Both the position numbers and the translations under genes were made by a program. A stretch of DNA of 64,000 nt from assembly GCF_008386395.1 (NCBI RefSeq), contig NZ_CP043761.1, forward strand, positions 5,952,001 through 6,016,000, given 5' to 3'. Within the stretch, counting starts at the first letter, position 1. Every line of letters starts with the position of its first letter. A model generated the notes under the pieces. It saw nothing but the letters and a program-made list of their open reading frames with translations. It made no database searches and was not told where the DNA came from. Shown here piece after piece: positions 16,714 through 25,406 of the stretch. This DNA is from Paenibacillus sp. 37. Its GTDB lineage: Bacteria > Bacillota > Bacilli > Paenibacillales > Paenibacillaceae.

Positions 16714-17760
16714 TTAGTCCCGTTTACCTTCCTCGTGGTGAATGCGGAGTGTTTCACCATGACCAAGCACCCGAATCCGCTCTTTACCAATGCCTAGCCG
16801 TTCACGTTCAACTTCCAGCCGATCCAGCGCTTCCTTGGGCGTATCATCCGCCAGCTTGAATGTGCCGTAATGCATTGGCACCATGAGCTGTGAGCCGGAT
16901 TCAACGAACCCCTGCAGCGCTTCTTCAGGTGTCACATGCTGAGAAGTCATGAACCACTCCGGATCGTAGGCACCGATGGGCATCAGGGTAACACCAATGT
17001 CAAAGCGCTCTCCAATCGTTTTGAAACCCTGGAAGTAACCTGTATCACCCACAAAATACAACACAGGCGGACCGCCTGATGCTTTGGATGTTTCATTCTT
17101 CCCTGATTCCGTGGATGATTCATCCTGACTGCTCGCTGTTGCAGCACTTTCCGCTGCTGAAGTCGTCGCCGCATGGTTCTTTTCCAACACATAACCGCCC
17201 CAGTGGGACGTATTGGTATCAAACAGTGTTCGGCGCGTCCAGTGCTGTGCAGGCACAAAAGTTATTTTGACTCCGCCAAGTGTCATATGATCCCACCATT
17301 TCATCTCCTGGCATCGATGGAATCCTTTGCGAATCATCTTGCGCTTGAGACCATCGGGTACGATCAGCAACGTCTTGGCTGTAATCAGCTTACGCAAGGA
17401 AGCCAGATGCAGATGATCATAGTGGGAATGGGATATCAGAATGACATCCAACGGTGGAATATCCTGAATCGGAATGCCGGGGGCACCGAGCCTTCGTTGA
17501 AATCCCATTTTTTCGGCCCACACCGGGTCAGTCACGATGTTCAATCCATAATATTGAATGAAAAACGTGGAGTGACCAATCCAGGTAATACTTGTGTCAT
17601 CCCGGTTGGCATGCAGATAATCCAGTTCAGGCGGGTGTTTGGGCACGGTGTAGGAGTAGTCCTTCACTTTATTGCGCCGTTGCTCCCTCCATTGCTTGAA
17701 TTCCTTCAGCGTTTTGTCCGTACTTACATTATCGATATTGTTATAACGGATTTTCGGCAT
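16714..17760 (-). CDS. MBL-fold metallohydrolase (NAPE-PLD/UlaG-like)
   Basis: 348 residues. Metal-binding motif SHSHYDHLH (HxHxDH) at about 111-117, further ligands in PAQHW, VGDTGY (aspartate) and PMHYGTF (histidine). The start TSITWIGHSTFFIQYYGLNIVTDPVW is typical of the NAPE-PLD/UlaG branch of the beta-lactamase superfamily, which hydrolyses phosphodiesters or lactones. Between strands GGYVLE and YFVGDTGY it carries a low-complexity Ala/Ser/Thr/Glu insertion of about 35 residues that is not usual in the family. No signal peptide, so probably cytoplasmic. Substrate unknown. GGGAGGAGGG is the ribosome site; monocistronic. Confidence 0.8.
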   Translation of the reverse strand: MPKIRYNNIDNVSTDKTLKEFKQWREQRRNKVKDYSYTVPKHPPELDYLHANRDDTSITWIGHSTFFIQYYGLNIVTDPVWAEKMGFQRRLGAPGIPIQDIPPLDVILISHSHYDHLHLASLRKLITAKTLLIVPDGLKRKMIRKGFHRCQEMKWWDHMTLGGVKITFVPAQHWTRRTLFDTNTSHWGGYVLEKNHAATTSAAESAATASSQDESSTESGKNETSKASGGPPVLYFVGDTGYFQGFKTIGERFDIGVTLMPIGAYDPEWFMTSQHVTPEEALQGFVESGSQLMVPMHYGTFKLADDTPKEALDRLEVERERLGIGKERIRVLGHGETLRIHHEEGKRD

Positions 17761-17831
17761 GAAAGGGCCCTCCTCCCTTCCTCATTTCTTAACAAGAGAT
17801 TACCCCAAACGGGAATGGACGTACCAACCAA

Positions 17832-18041
17832 TCAATCCTTTGGGTTCTTATATACGGCCAAATATACAAACAGAAAGACAATAGCAGCCGCAATGATCAG
17901 TGGAGGGGCGTACATAATGGTGAATGTCTCAAAAAAGCTTAATCCGGTTATACCGGGTATCCCCGTGACTCCCTCAGTAGATAGTGGATCCAGCAAGGGA
18001 GCCATGTGTAAAAACATGTTTGGGTGCATGAACAGACTCAT
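17832..18041 (-). CDS. Small membrane protein of the cytochrome bd operon (YthC/CydS-like position)
   Basis: 69 residues with one membrane helix near the C-terminus (FTIMYAPPLIIAAAIVFLFVYLAVY) and a Pro/Gly-rich N-terminal half. The ATG overlaps the cydB stop (ATGA), so it is translationally coupled to cydB; an ATG four codons later (18029) has better ribosome-site spacing. B. subtilis has a small ythC gene after ythA-ythB. By position it could be a stabilising subunit of the oxidase, but I see no sequence signature that proves it. Confidence 0.65.
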   Translation of the reverse strand: MSLFMHPNMFLHMAPLLDPLSTEGVTGIPGITGLSFFETFTIMYAPPLIIAAAIVFLFVYLAVYKNPKD

Positions 18042-19072
18042 CCTTTCTTTTTACCAGAATTACCGCGCACATAATTGGCATCAAACAGGAACAGCTTCAT
18101 AATCAGCACAAGCGAAGGAATGAGCACGAGTAGCCCCAGACTAAACGCTGTAATGAGCGCAATCCCCATCGTACGATTCGTAAAGCTGTCGTAAATATTG
18201 ATGTAAGGATACAGAATGTACGGAAGGTGGGATCGCCCATAACCATACCAGGCAAAGGCAAACTGAAGCATGACAGCGACAAAGCACCAACCTAGATATT
18301 TACTTTTCCACACCAGCGACACGGCAATGACAAAACAAATAAACGAAGCGATGAACATCCACGAAATATTCACCATCTGCTCAAAGTGTGCGGGATTCTG
18401 TTTGTTAATCTGCAGAAAAGCCAGAAAGCTCGCAAAAATGGTAGGCAAACTCCAGAGCAGCGCGTACTCTCGAAGCACCTCATATGCCGGCTCATCCCCC
18501 GCCCGCTTCGCATAATAGGAAAGAAACATCGCCGAGATGTAGAGCACACTAACCAATGCAAGCAAAACAACCGACCAGGTATAGGGATTCGTCAGAAATT
18601 CACGCCAGCGAAAAAACACCTGATCGCCCACCTGCTCAATGATCCCGCCTTCGGATATTGCCAAAATGGTGGAGAATACCGCCGGAATCAGCAATCCCGT
18701 CGCCCCGTACAATGCCATATAGATCCGGCTGTTCTGCCCATGGTTGCCATAGGTATTGTAGGCGTAATATACGCCCCGGATCGCAAGCAGTACAATAGCC
18801 AGTGAACCCGGAACCAGCAAGGCAGTCCCGTAATAGAAGGCGCTGTCCGGATAAAAGCCGACCAATCCGACCACAAAAAAGATCAGAAACACATTCGTCA
18901 CTTCCCACACGGGAGACAGGTAGCGCTGAATGATGTTATGAATTTTGTTCTCGTGCCCAGTCAAAATGCTGTAAAAGCTGAAGAACCCGGCCCCAAAATC
19001 AATCGAAGCGACGATCAGGTAACCGAACAAAAATGTCCACAATATCGCGATGCCTGCAATTTCGAAACTCAA
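18038..19072 (-). CDS. cydB: Cytochrome bd-type quinol oxidase subunit II (YthB/CydB)
   Basis: 344 residues with about nine membrane helices. The N-terminus FEIAGIAILWTFLFGYLIVASIDFGAGFF carries the family's typical DFG signature, and VWEVTNVFLIFFVVGLVGFYPDSAFYYGTAL is also characteristic of CydB. The TTG start overlaps the cydA stop (TTGA), with GGAGG nine bases upstream. Together with CydA it forms the membrane quinol oxidase that reduces O2 without pumping protons, with high oxygen affinity in most members. B. subtilis YthB is the closest familiar relative by layout. Confidence 0.88.
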   Translation of the reverse strand: MSFEIAGIAILWTFLFGYLIVASIDFGAGFFSFYSILTGHENKIHNIIQRYLSPVWEVTNVFLIFFVVGLVGFYPDSAFYYGTALLVPGSLAIVLLAIRGVYYAYNTYGNHGQNSRIYMALYGATGLLIPAVFSTILAISEGGIIEQVGDQVFFRWREFLTNPYTWSVVLLALVSVLYISAMFLSYYAKRAGDEPAYEVLREYALLWSLPTIFASFLAFLQINKQNPAHFEQMVNISWMFIASFICFVIAVSLVWKSKYLGWCFVAVMLQFAFAWYGYGRSHLPYILYPYINIYDSFTNRTMGIALITAFSLGLLVLIPSLVLIMKLFLFDANYVRGNSGKKKG

Positions 19073-20415
19073 TGCACGATCCCTCCTTCAAGCCCCAGAG
19101 ACTCCAGTTCCTTCTCTGCTTCCTTGTTGCGGAACAGCTTGCTGAGCACCCGAATGCACGAGAAACACAGGATCAGATACAGCAAGATGAACAACACCAG
19201 CATCCATCCTACCGAAGTTGACGTCGTAGCCGCTTCCGCCACCTTCATATACCCACGTAAGATCCAAGGCTGTCTGCCAACTTCAGCGAACATCCACCCC
19301 AGCTCGATGGCAATCATGGCCAGAGGCCCCAGCAAGACAATGCCAAGCAGCAGCCATTTGGGATATGGCTTGCGCCCTGGTAACCACCGCCGCAGTACAT
19401 ATAACACAGGAATCATCAGGATGATCACTCCGGTTGTGACCTTCAGGTCGAACATATAATGAATGGACAACGGTGGTCTTAGATCCGCCGGAAATTCTTC
19501 TAGACCCTTCACTTCCGTATCGGGACGATTACCCGCCAAAATGCTAAGAGCATAGGGAATCTCAATGGCGTATTTCACCTCATTGTTCTCATCCAAAATC
19601 CCCCCATAGACGAGCGGTGCCTCTTTCATCGTCTTGAAATGCCATTCTGCGGCAGCCAGCTTCTCCGGCTGATATTTCGCGAGAAATTTACCGGAGGAAT
19701 CTCCGATCATGACGGTGCTAATCGCAAATACGAGTGCAGATACCGTCGTGAGTTTCAGTGCTTTTTTGTAATACACATGATCCCGTCCCCGAAGCAAACT
19801 GAAGGCGGCTATCCCCGCCAGAATACCTGCACTCAAGGTGTAGGATGAAGCGAGTACATGGGACACTTTGGTTGGCGTTGCCGGATTCAACATGGCAGCA
19901 ATCGGATGAATGTCCTTCATAATGCCATTAATCAGGGTGAATCCCTGAGGCTGGTTCATGAAGGAGTTCACCGTTGTAATGAAAATCGCAGATGCGGATG
20001 AGCCGAGAGCTACCGGAATCAACAGCAGCATATGCGTATATTTCTTTTTGAAACGATCCCACGTATAGAGATAAATTCCAAGAAAGATCGCCTCGATAAA
20101 AAAGGCAAACGTCTCCATGAACAGCGGCAGGGCGATTGCCTGACCCGCTACCCGCATAAACATCGGCCACAGCAGACTGAGCTGTAATCCGATCGAGGTG
20201 CCTGTAACGACGCCCACGGCAACGGTGATGACAAAACCTCGCGCCCACCGGCGTGCCAGCAAGGTGTAATGCATATCATTGGTTCGGAGTCCTCGCCACT
20301 CGGCCAAGGCAATCATAAGTGGAACACCTACACCGATAGAGGCAAAAATAATGTGCACAAACAAGGTAAGGCCGGTTAGTATCCGGCTGAACAAAACAGG
20401 GTCCAGGGATGACAT
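19069..20415 (-). CDS. cydA: Cytochrome bd-type quinol oxidase subunit I (YthA/CydA)
   Basis: 448 residues with about nine membrane helices. The family motif GRQPW is present (AEVGRQPWILRG, about residue 380), as is the N-terminal ILTGLTLFVHIIFASIGVGVPL helix with an early haem-ligand histidine. The protein is short, consistent with the short Q-loop of Gram-positive and cyanide-insensitive types. It binds the haems and oxidises quinol at the outer face. Translational coupling to cydB and a 34-residue membrane peptide gene 64 bases upstream define the operon. GAGGAG precedes the ATG. Confidence 0.9.
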   Translation of the reverse strand: MSSLDPVLFSRILTGLTLFVHIIFASIGVGVPLMIALAEWRGLRTNDMHYTLLARRWARGFVITVAVGVVTGTSIGLQLSLLWPMFMRVAGQAIALPLFMETFAFFIEAIFLGIYLYTWDRFKKKYTHMLLLIPVALGSSASAIFITTVNSFMNQPQGFTLINGIMKDIHPIAAMLNPATPTKVSHVLASSYTLSAGILAGIAAFSLLRGRDHVYYKKALKLTTVSALVFAISTVMIGDSSGKFLAKYQPEKLAAAEWHFKTMKEAPLVYGGILDENNEVKYAIEIPYALSILAGNRPDTEVKGLEEFPADLRPPLSIHYMFDLKVTTGVIILMIPVLYVLRRWLPGRKPYPKWLLLGIVLLGPLAMIAIELGWMFAEVGRQPWILRGYMKVAEAATTSTSVGWMLVLFILLYLILCFSCIRVLSKLFRNKEAEKELESLGLEGGIVH

Positions 20416-20479
20416 GGTTACACTCCTCTTTCACATAATCGTTATGTACGACAGCAGTTACTCTGCTTGAACATGTATC

Positions 20480-20584
20480 TCAATAACTCATAATTCGGAT
20501 GATGCTCTTCACAACGGCATACAGCACAACCACAGCTGCAACCAGACAGACGATGATGAGTGTTTTCTCTTGTTTACGGAACAT
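20480..20584 (-). CDS. 34-residue single-helix membrane peptide upstream of cydA
   Basis: ATG at 20584 behind a strong AAGGAGG ribosome site; stop at 20480. The peptide begins MFRKQEK, continues with a hydrophobic helix (TLIIVCLVAAVVVLYAVV) and ends KSIIRIMSY. Small one-helix subunits of 30-40 residues (CydX in Proteobacteria, CydS in Geobacillus) belong to cytochrome bd oxidases and are encoded in their operons. Length, topology, ribosome site and position fit such a subunit, but I find no diagnostic motif. It is too short for routine gene callers. Confidence 0.65.
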   Translation of the reverse strand: MFRKQEKTLIIVCLVAAVVVLYAVVKSIIRIMSY

Positions 20585-20680
20585 ATACCTGCCGTCCTCC
20601 TTTTGCATGGGATGCAAATTATGGCTCTATAGACAGTTTGCAAAAGAAGTTGTTTTTTTATCCGGGGAAATTGAAAAACA

Positions 20681-20728
20681 AAAAAAGCCTTTCCCCTTAT
20701 CGCGCTCACGCGCTGAAGGACAAAGGCT
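20681..20728 (-). terminator. Terminator of the PAS histidine kinase gene
   Basis: Minus strand: AGCCTTTGTCCTT pairs with AAGGGGAAAGGCT around a small GC-rich inner hairpin, followed by seven T's. Confidence 0.75.
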
Positions 20729-20803
20729 CTATTCGTAGGTCTCGTACATAATTATTATTCATGAAAAAGTGAAATACATCTCTTCATTCTTCATTAAGCA
20801 AGC

Positions 20804-23650
20804 TCACACCAATACGTCCTGCTTGGGCAGTCGAACCTTGAACGTGCTTCCTTTGTCCGGTGCAGATATAAAGGTCAGCGTACCCTTATGGTCCTCTACA
20901 ATTTTACGGGAAATGTACAACCCAATTCCTGTTCCACCAATCTGCCGATGATCCGAATTATCGACCCGATAGAATTTGTTGAACAACATGTCCTTCTCTT
21001 GCTCCGCAATACCTATTCCATAATCACGCACATCAAGACATAACCATTCCTCTTCTTCCCATAACGTAACATCAATACGATCTGCTCCCGGCGAATACTT
21101 AACTGCATTGCCCACCAGATTATGCAGAACCTGAACCATCCTGTTCTGGTCAGCATAAGCAAAAAAGTCTCCATTAAACGTATGCACGTAGATACGTTGG
21201 GCAGACTTCATATTCCACTGTTCGGCAACCCCTTCTACCAACTCAACCAGCGGTACATACGTCATGTGGTAAGTCATACCTTCGTTGTCTAGCCGCTGAA
21301 TATCAAGTACATCATCGAGCAAACTGCTCAGCCGCTTGCCCTCCGAAGAGATGGTCTGCATGAATTCCCGCTGCTGAGCTGCCGGAAGGTCATACATCAT
21401 CATTAATTCCACATAACCCATAATGGTGGCTACAGGCGTTCGAAGCTCATGAGATACCACACTGATCAGCTCATTTTTCATCCGATCCAGCCGTTCTTCT
21501 CCTGTCCGGTCACGGAACACCAGCAGAAATCCATGGTTTTTACCCGGGACATCCATCTGCTTCATGTACAAGGAAAATACACTTTTATCCACATTATTAA
21601 ATATAAATTCGGTCTCGATAAACGCTGTTTCTCCATTCAGGAATGCTCTTGTCTGTTCCATCAGATTGAAGTTGTCCGTTAATACCATCGTATCTATCGC
21701 TTGCGCCAAATCCTCAATGGATCTGCCCATAAAATCACCCAAACCAAACATCTCTTCTATCCTTCGGTTGACGATGGTTATGGTCCCTGATCGATCAGAC
21801 ATCACGAGCCCTTCTCGTACGGATTCAATAAATTGCTCACTGATATCTCGCTGTTCCTGAATGGCAATCTTCTCATTGAACAACTCCGAGTTCAGCTTCT
21901 CCAGCGCAAGGGCATGACGTACACGATCTTCTTCTGCTCTGGTCCGCTCTGTAATATCCTTAATAAACAGGTTGTATAATGTCTCATTTTTGCCCAACTG
22001 GATCTCAACAATTTTGTACTCGATCGGAAAAACGGAACCATCCCGTCGGATACCTGAAATTTCTTCAACGATGGTGTATCTTTTACCTTCAACATATTCA
22101 AATCGCTCCAGCAAATTCTTGATTTCCTTGCAGCTGGCCCCTTGAAAAAGAGAAGGTGCTTCCTTGTGCAGGATCACTTCTTCCCGACGCAATCCAAACA
22201 TTCTTTCAGCCTCCGGATTAAACTCAACGATCAGCCCATTGGAGTCCACAGCGATAATCGCATCAATAGAGGATTCAATAATGGCACGTTTGACCTCTTC
22301 ACTATTCTTGAGTTCCTTGGTACGCTCAATAACCCTGTCCTCCAGCGTTAACTTGTCGTGACGAATCTGTTCGAATTGTTCCAGCAGCACATCGGCCATT
22401 TTGCGCAAATTACCAATCAGGATCTGTACTTCGGTTACATGGCTGGTTGGCCACTCCATCTTCCCATTTCGAAACAACAGCCTCGGAAGAGAGCCTGTCA
22501 TCCTGGTCAGTCTTAACAGCGGGCTAACAACCTTACTGCTGAGAGGAGCCGCTACGATCATGGAAGCCACGATGATGATGAACAGGGATTGCAGCGTGGT
22601 CAGATAAATGGATTCGATTCGGGGGTAATACTTGGACGAGTCAGTCACAATGAATACCCGATAAGGTGTTAATCTTGTCATTTCTGCTTCATAGATAAAG
22701 GAGGCTTGTTTCCAGTGATTCAGTACATCGCTGTAATGGATATTTGCGGAACTTAACAGAAAGAGGTTATCCCTTGATTTCAGAAGACGGAATCTGTCCA
22801 TGTCCAGGTAATCGCCCGCCTGAAGTGTATTCAATCCAGAAGCGACGACTGTATCATTCCGATCCAGCAGAATTACATTCACGCCTAGTAGATGATGATA
22901 ACGCGCCATATTCTGATCCATATTCTCAGAGGTAACATACTCTTCATCAATGTCCTGAACAACCGCAGTCGCTGCATATTTCATATCACGTAATATGGCA
23001 TCATTCATTTGACCCAATTGTCTGCGGCTATCTGCGGATAACAGTAAGAGAGAAACAAATACCACAAAGGCGACTACGTATTTAAACGCAATTCTTGTTA
23101 ATGGAATGGTTCCCGTCCGCTTTGATTTGTGTTCACCCGTGGTGATCCAGAAATCAACTACAATTCCCGCAATCAGCGCATTTACCATACCAATCACAGC
23201 AATATACATATACTCATACTTCAAATCGTCTATATCTAAACCCAACATAAAATGCCCGGAATAGATAACAGGAAGTAACATCACTACCCAAAAGACAGCA
23301 TTAGCCTTGATTAGGCTGCCATTCTTCCAACGGATCTGCCAAACGAGCATCCAGATTAATTCCAAGAAGTGGGCAAGCATCACAGTTAAGTTGTGCGGCA
23401 CAAAGCCGACAAAGACAGTATTCAGCAGATGGATGACTGTAAGGGTTACAAATCCATAGATGGCCCCATGCAAACGAAGAGCAACGAGTGCTGCCGCGCT
23501 ACCAATCATAAACTGTACACCATAGAATAAAGTAAACGGAAAAATAGTGCTTAGTGAGCCCAGAATGATCAAAATGCTGGTCCCAATCCAGGGTATTCTC
23601 AGCTTCAACACGACCCAATCTAGCATATGTCTTGCCTTTATACGATCCAT
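20804..23650 (-). CDS. Membrane PAS-domain sensor histidine kinase
   Basis: 948 residues from the ATG at 23650 (GAGGA nine bases upstream). The N-terminal six-helix membrane block covers about 10-180. A further helix (about 200-220), an extracytoplasmic domain (about 220-365) and another helix (LQSLFIIIVASMIVAAPLS) follow. Then come a short linker helix, PAS (about 470-590, ending in the PAC-like LFIKDITERTRAEED), a second PAS (about 620-735), HisKA with the histidine in VVSHELRTPVATIMGY, and HATPase_c (VLHNLVGNAVKYSP, DYGIGIAEQ, GTGIGLYIS). The signal is unknown. It is divergent from an OmpR-type regulator gene, which is its likely partner. Confidence 0.85.
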   Translation of the reverse strand: MDRIKARHMLDWVVLKLRIPWIGTSILIILGSLSTIFPFTLFYGVQFMIGSAAALVALRLHGAIYGFVTLTVIHLLNTVFVGFVPHNLTVMLAHFLELIWMLVWQIRWKNGSLIKANAVFWVVMLLPVIYSGHFMLGLDIDDLKYEYMYIAVIGMVNALIAGIVVDFWITTGEHKSKRTGTIPLTRIAFKYVVAFVVFVSLLLLSADSRRQLGQMNDAILRDMKYAATAVVQDIDEEYVTSENMDQNMARYHHLLGVNVILLDRNDTVVASGLNTLQAGDYLDMDRFRLLKSRDNLFLLSSANIHYSDVLNHWKQASFIYEAEMTRLTPYRVFIVTDSSKYYPRIESIYLTTLQSLFIIIVASMIVAAPLSSKVVSPLLRLTRMTGSLPRLLFRNGKMEWPTSHVTEVQILIGNLRKMADVLLEQFEQIRHDKLTLEDRVIERTKELKNSEEVKRAIIESSIDAIIAVDSNGLIVEFNPEAERMFGLRREEVILHKEAPSLFQGASCKEIKNLLERFEYVEGKRYTIVEEISGIRRDGSVFPIEYKIVEIQLGKNETLYNLFIKDITERTRAEEDRVRHALALEKLNSELFNEKIAIQEQRDISEQFIESVREGLVMSDRSGTITIVNRRIEEMFGLGDFMGRSIEDLAQAIDTMVLTDNFNLMEQTRAFLNGETAFIETEFIFNNVDKSVFSLYMKQMDVPGKNHGFLLVFRDRTGEERLDRMKNELISVVSHELRTPVATIMGYVELMMMYDLPAAQQREFMQTISSEGKRLSSLLDDVLDIQRLDNEGMTYHMTYVPLVELVEGVAEQWNMKSAQRIYVHTFNGDFFAYADQNRMVQVLHNLVGNAVKYSPGADRIDVTLWEEEEWLCLDVRDYGIGIAEQEKDMLFNKFYRVDNSDHRQIGGTGIGLYISRKIVEDHKGTLTFISAPDKGSTFKVRLPKQDVLV

Positions 23651-23996
23651 AAGCAATTGTCCTCATGGATCATTTTTTCTACTGTTTTCAACAACAACGT
23701 TGGTTCCCCCTATAAACTTAAGCGGATACAAATATTACTTTTTTCCCCTTAACTCGTTCTGATCCATTATACTGTAATTAGTACTTGGTGTAGATTTGGG
23801 AAATTCTGATTGATCGGCAACCAAACTGCATTCATGCTAGAATATTGAAGTTCATCAAAAAAAGCGTATTCTTTCTCTACATATACATCCTATATTTTGG
23901 GATAGAAACATTAAAAAATTTGCGGCATTTATTCGCAATTCACCTTGTTTTTTTAGCATTTTCTTAACATATTATTTTCACCAGGAGTGTGACCCT
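23651..23996. other. Divergent intergenic region between kinase and response regulator
   Basis: 346 AT-rich bases that must hold the promoters for both divergent genes. Several TATA-like boxes are visible (for example TAGAAT near 23840 and TATTAT near 23970), but no -35/-10 pair is clear enough to call. Confidence 0.4.
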
Positions 23997-24695
23997 ATGA
24001 CTATCAAAGTACTTCTTATAGAAGATGAGAAAAATCTGGCCGACATGATTGCTTTCTTTCTTGAGGAGGAAGGATACATCACTGAACGGGTTCATCATGC
24101 CCGCGAGGCACTTCAACTGTTTCCACAATTCCAGCCGGATATTGTTGTAACGGATCTCATGCTTCCTGAAATGGATGGAAATGATCTCGTAGAAGCCTTT
24201 CGCCAGCACTCCACTGTGCCCATTCTGATGATCTCGGCAAGCACCATGCTGAATGATCGACTTCGCGCATTGCATAACGGTGCGGATGACTTTCTGTGCA
24301 AACCATTTAGTTTGAAAGAGTTGGATGCCCGGATTAAAGCACTGCTGCGAAGATCAATCATTTCCTATAAGGATAAACCGGTAAAAGAAGATAAGCAGAC
24401 AGAGGTTACTGGACATGTGAATGTGAATGAGTACAGAAGAACTCTGTTCGTGGATGGTGTTGAAATCGAGGTCACTCATATTGAGTTTGAGATTATGAAG
24501 GAATTGTACCGCAATCCGGGTAAAGTGTTCACCCGCAATGAACTGATGGATCGGATCAAAGGCTCCGAACGCGCCTATCTGGATCGTACCATTGATGTTC
24601 ATATCTCAAGTCTGCGTAAAAAAATTGAGCCTGACCCCAAGAACCCACGTTATATTAAGACGGTTTGGGGAACAGGCTATAAATATGTGATCTAA
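23997..24695 (+). CDS. OmpR/PhoB-family response regulator
   Basis: 232 residues. Receiver at 1-118 (acidic EDE, phosphoacceptor in VVTDLMLPEMDG, Ser in ISAS, lysine in LCKPFSLKEL) and a winged-helix DNA-binding domain at about 135-230 (VEIEVTHIEFEIMKELYRNPG, RAYLDRTIDVHISSLRKKI, YIKTVWGTGYKY). AGGAG precedes the ATG. It probably receives phosphate from the divergently encoded PAS kinase. No target sites were identified. Confidence 0.9.
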   Translation: MTIKVLLIEDEKNLADMIAFFLEEEGYITERVHHAREALQLFPQFQPDIVVTDLMLPEMDGNDLVEAFRQHSTVPILMISASTMLNDRLRALHNGADDFLCKPFSLKELDARIKALLRRSIISYKDKPVKEDKQTEVTGHVNVNEYRRTLFVDGVEIEVTHIEFEIMKELYRNPGKVFTRNELMDRIKGSERAYLDRTIDVHISSLRKKIEPDPKNPRYIKTVWGTGYKYVI

Positions 24696-24744
24696 TACGA
24701 TCTTAACGATTAAAAAGTTAAACATCTTTGGCCATATCTCTCTT

Positions 24745-25164
24745 TTATCTCATGGATAAGATGGGTGGTATGGCTATTTCTGATTTATGGATAGACGAAG
24801 AATGAAACCAATTTTCCATATCCTTGATTAGTTGATTCGGGTCATGCTCGTTCCAGAGAATCATCTTCATCTCACCTGAACCTGTAATCTGTTGCAGGTG
24901 ACGCTTCCGAATAAGGGATTTGAAATCCGTAATGACCAGTAACGGAAGTTGTGGCATAAAAGCCCGAATGGCATTTGCTGCTGACACCGCTTCTTCGGCA
25001 ACCTGATAATCAACAATGCAATAACGGGCATTTTCCCAACTTCCCCGATGTGTTTCTATCGCAGAACCAGATGCTGAGTCCTCAATCCAGTTCCTGAACA
25101 ATTGAATAATATTCTCATATGCAATACGACGTTTTCCATCCGAGAGCACGGTAATGGGTTCCAT
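24745..25164 (-). CDS. Unknown protein with a degenerate receiver-like fold
   Basis: 139 residues. The predicted order of strands and helices resembles a CheY-like receiver: YCIVDYQ at the place of the phosphoacceptor strand, PLLVITD for strand 4 and MKMILWN for strand 5. The acidic pocket and the conserved lysine are not in place. If it is a receiver it would be a phosphorylation-independent pseudo-receiver. It is convergent with the response regulator gene (49-base gap). GGAGG lies seven bases before the ATG. I do not recognise a family; the fold assignment is inference. Confidence 0.55.
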   Translation of the reverse strand: MEPITVLSDGKRRIAYENIIQLFRNWIEDSASGSAIETHRGSWENARYCIVDYQVAEEAVSAANAIRAFMPQLPLLVITDFKSLIRKRHLQQITGSGEMKMILWNEHDPNQLIKDMENWFHSSSIHKSEIAIPPILSMR

Positions 25165-25406
25165 AGGTATAACCTCCAGTTGATTCTTATCTTTATTGTG
25201 CCAATTTTCGTTTAAAAATGTTTGTGCGTGAACATGAAAGAAGTGTTAACAAATTTCGTACTTCTTCACATTAAGTGTTAGAAACGTCCACTTCACTTCT
25301 GGATGATTTCGCAGATTCCACACATTGATGTAAAATAGAGAAATACCCGTGTGATTTAATTTACGGGAAGTTAAAGATGAATCTGGTACTATAGGAGGTT
25401 ACATTG

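Noticed and set aside
17173..18102. 309-residue plus-strand frame
   Set aside because: Spans the antisense of the MBL hydrolase, an intergenic gap and the small cyd gene; not compatible with the real genes.
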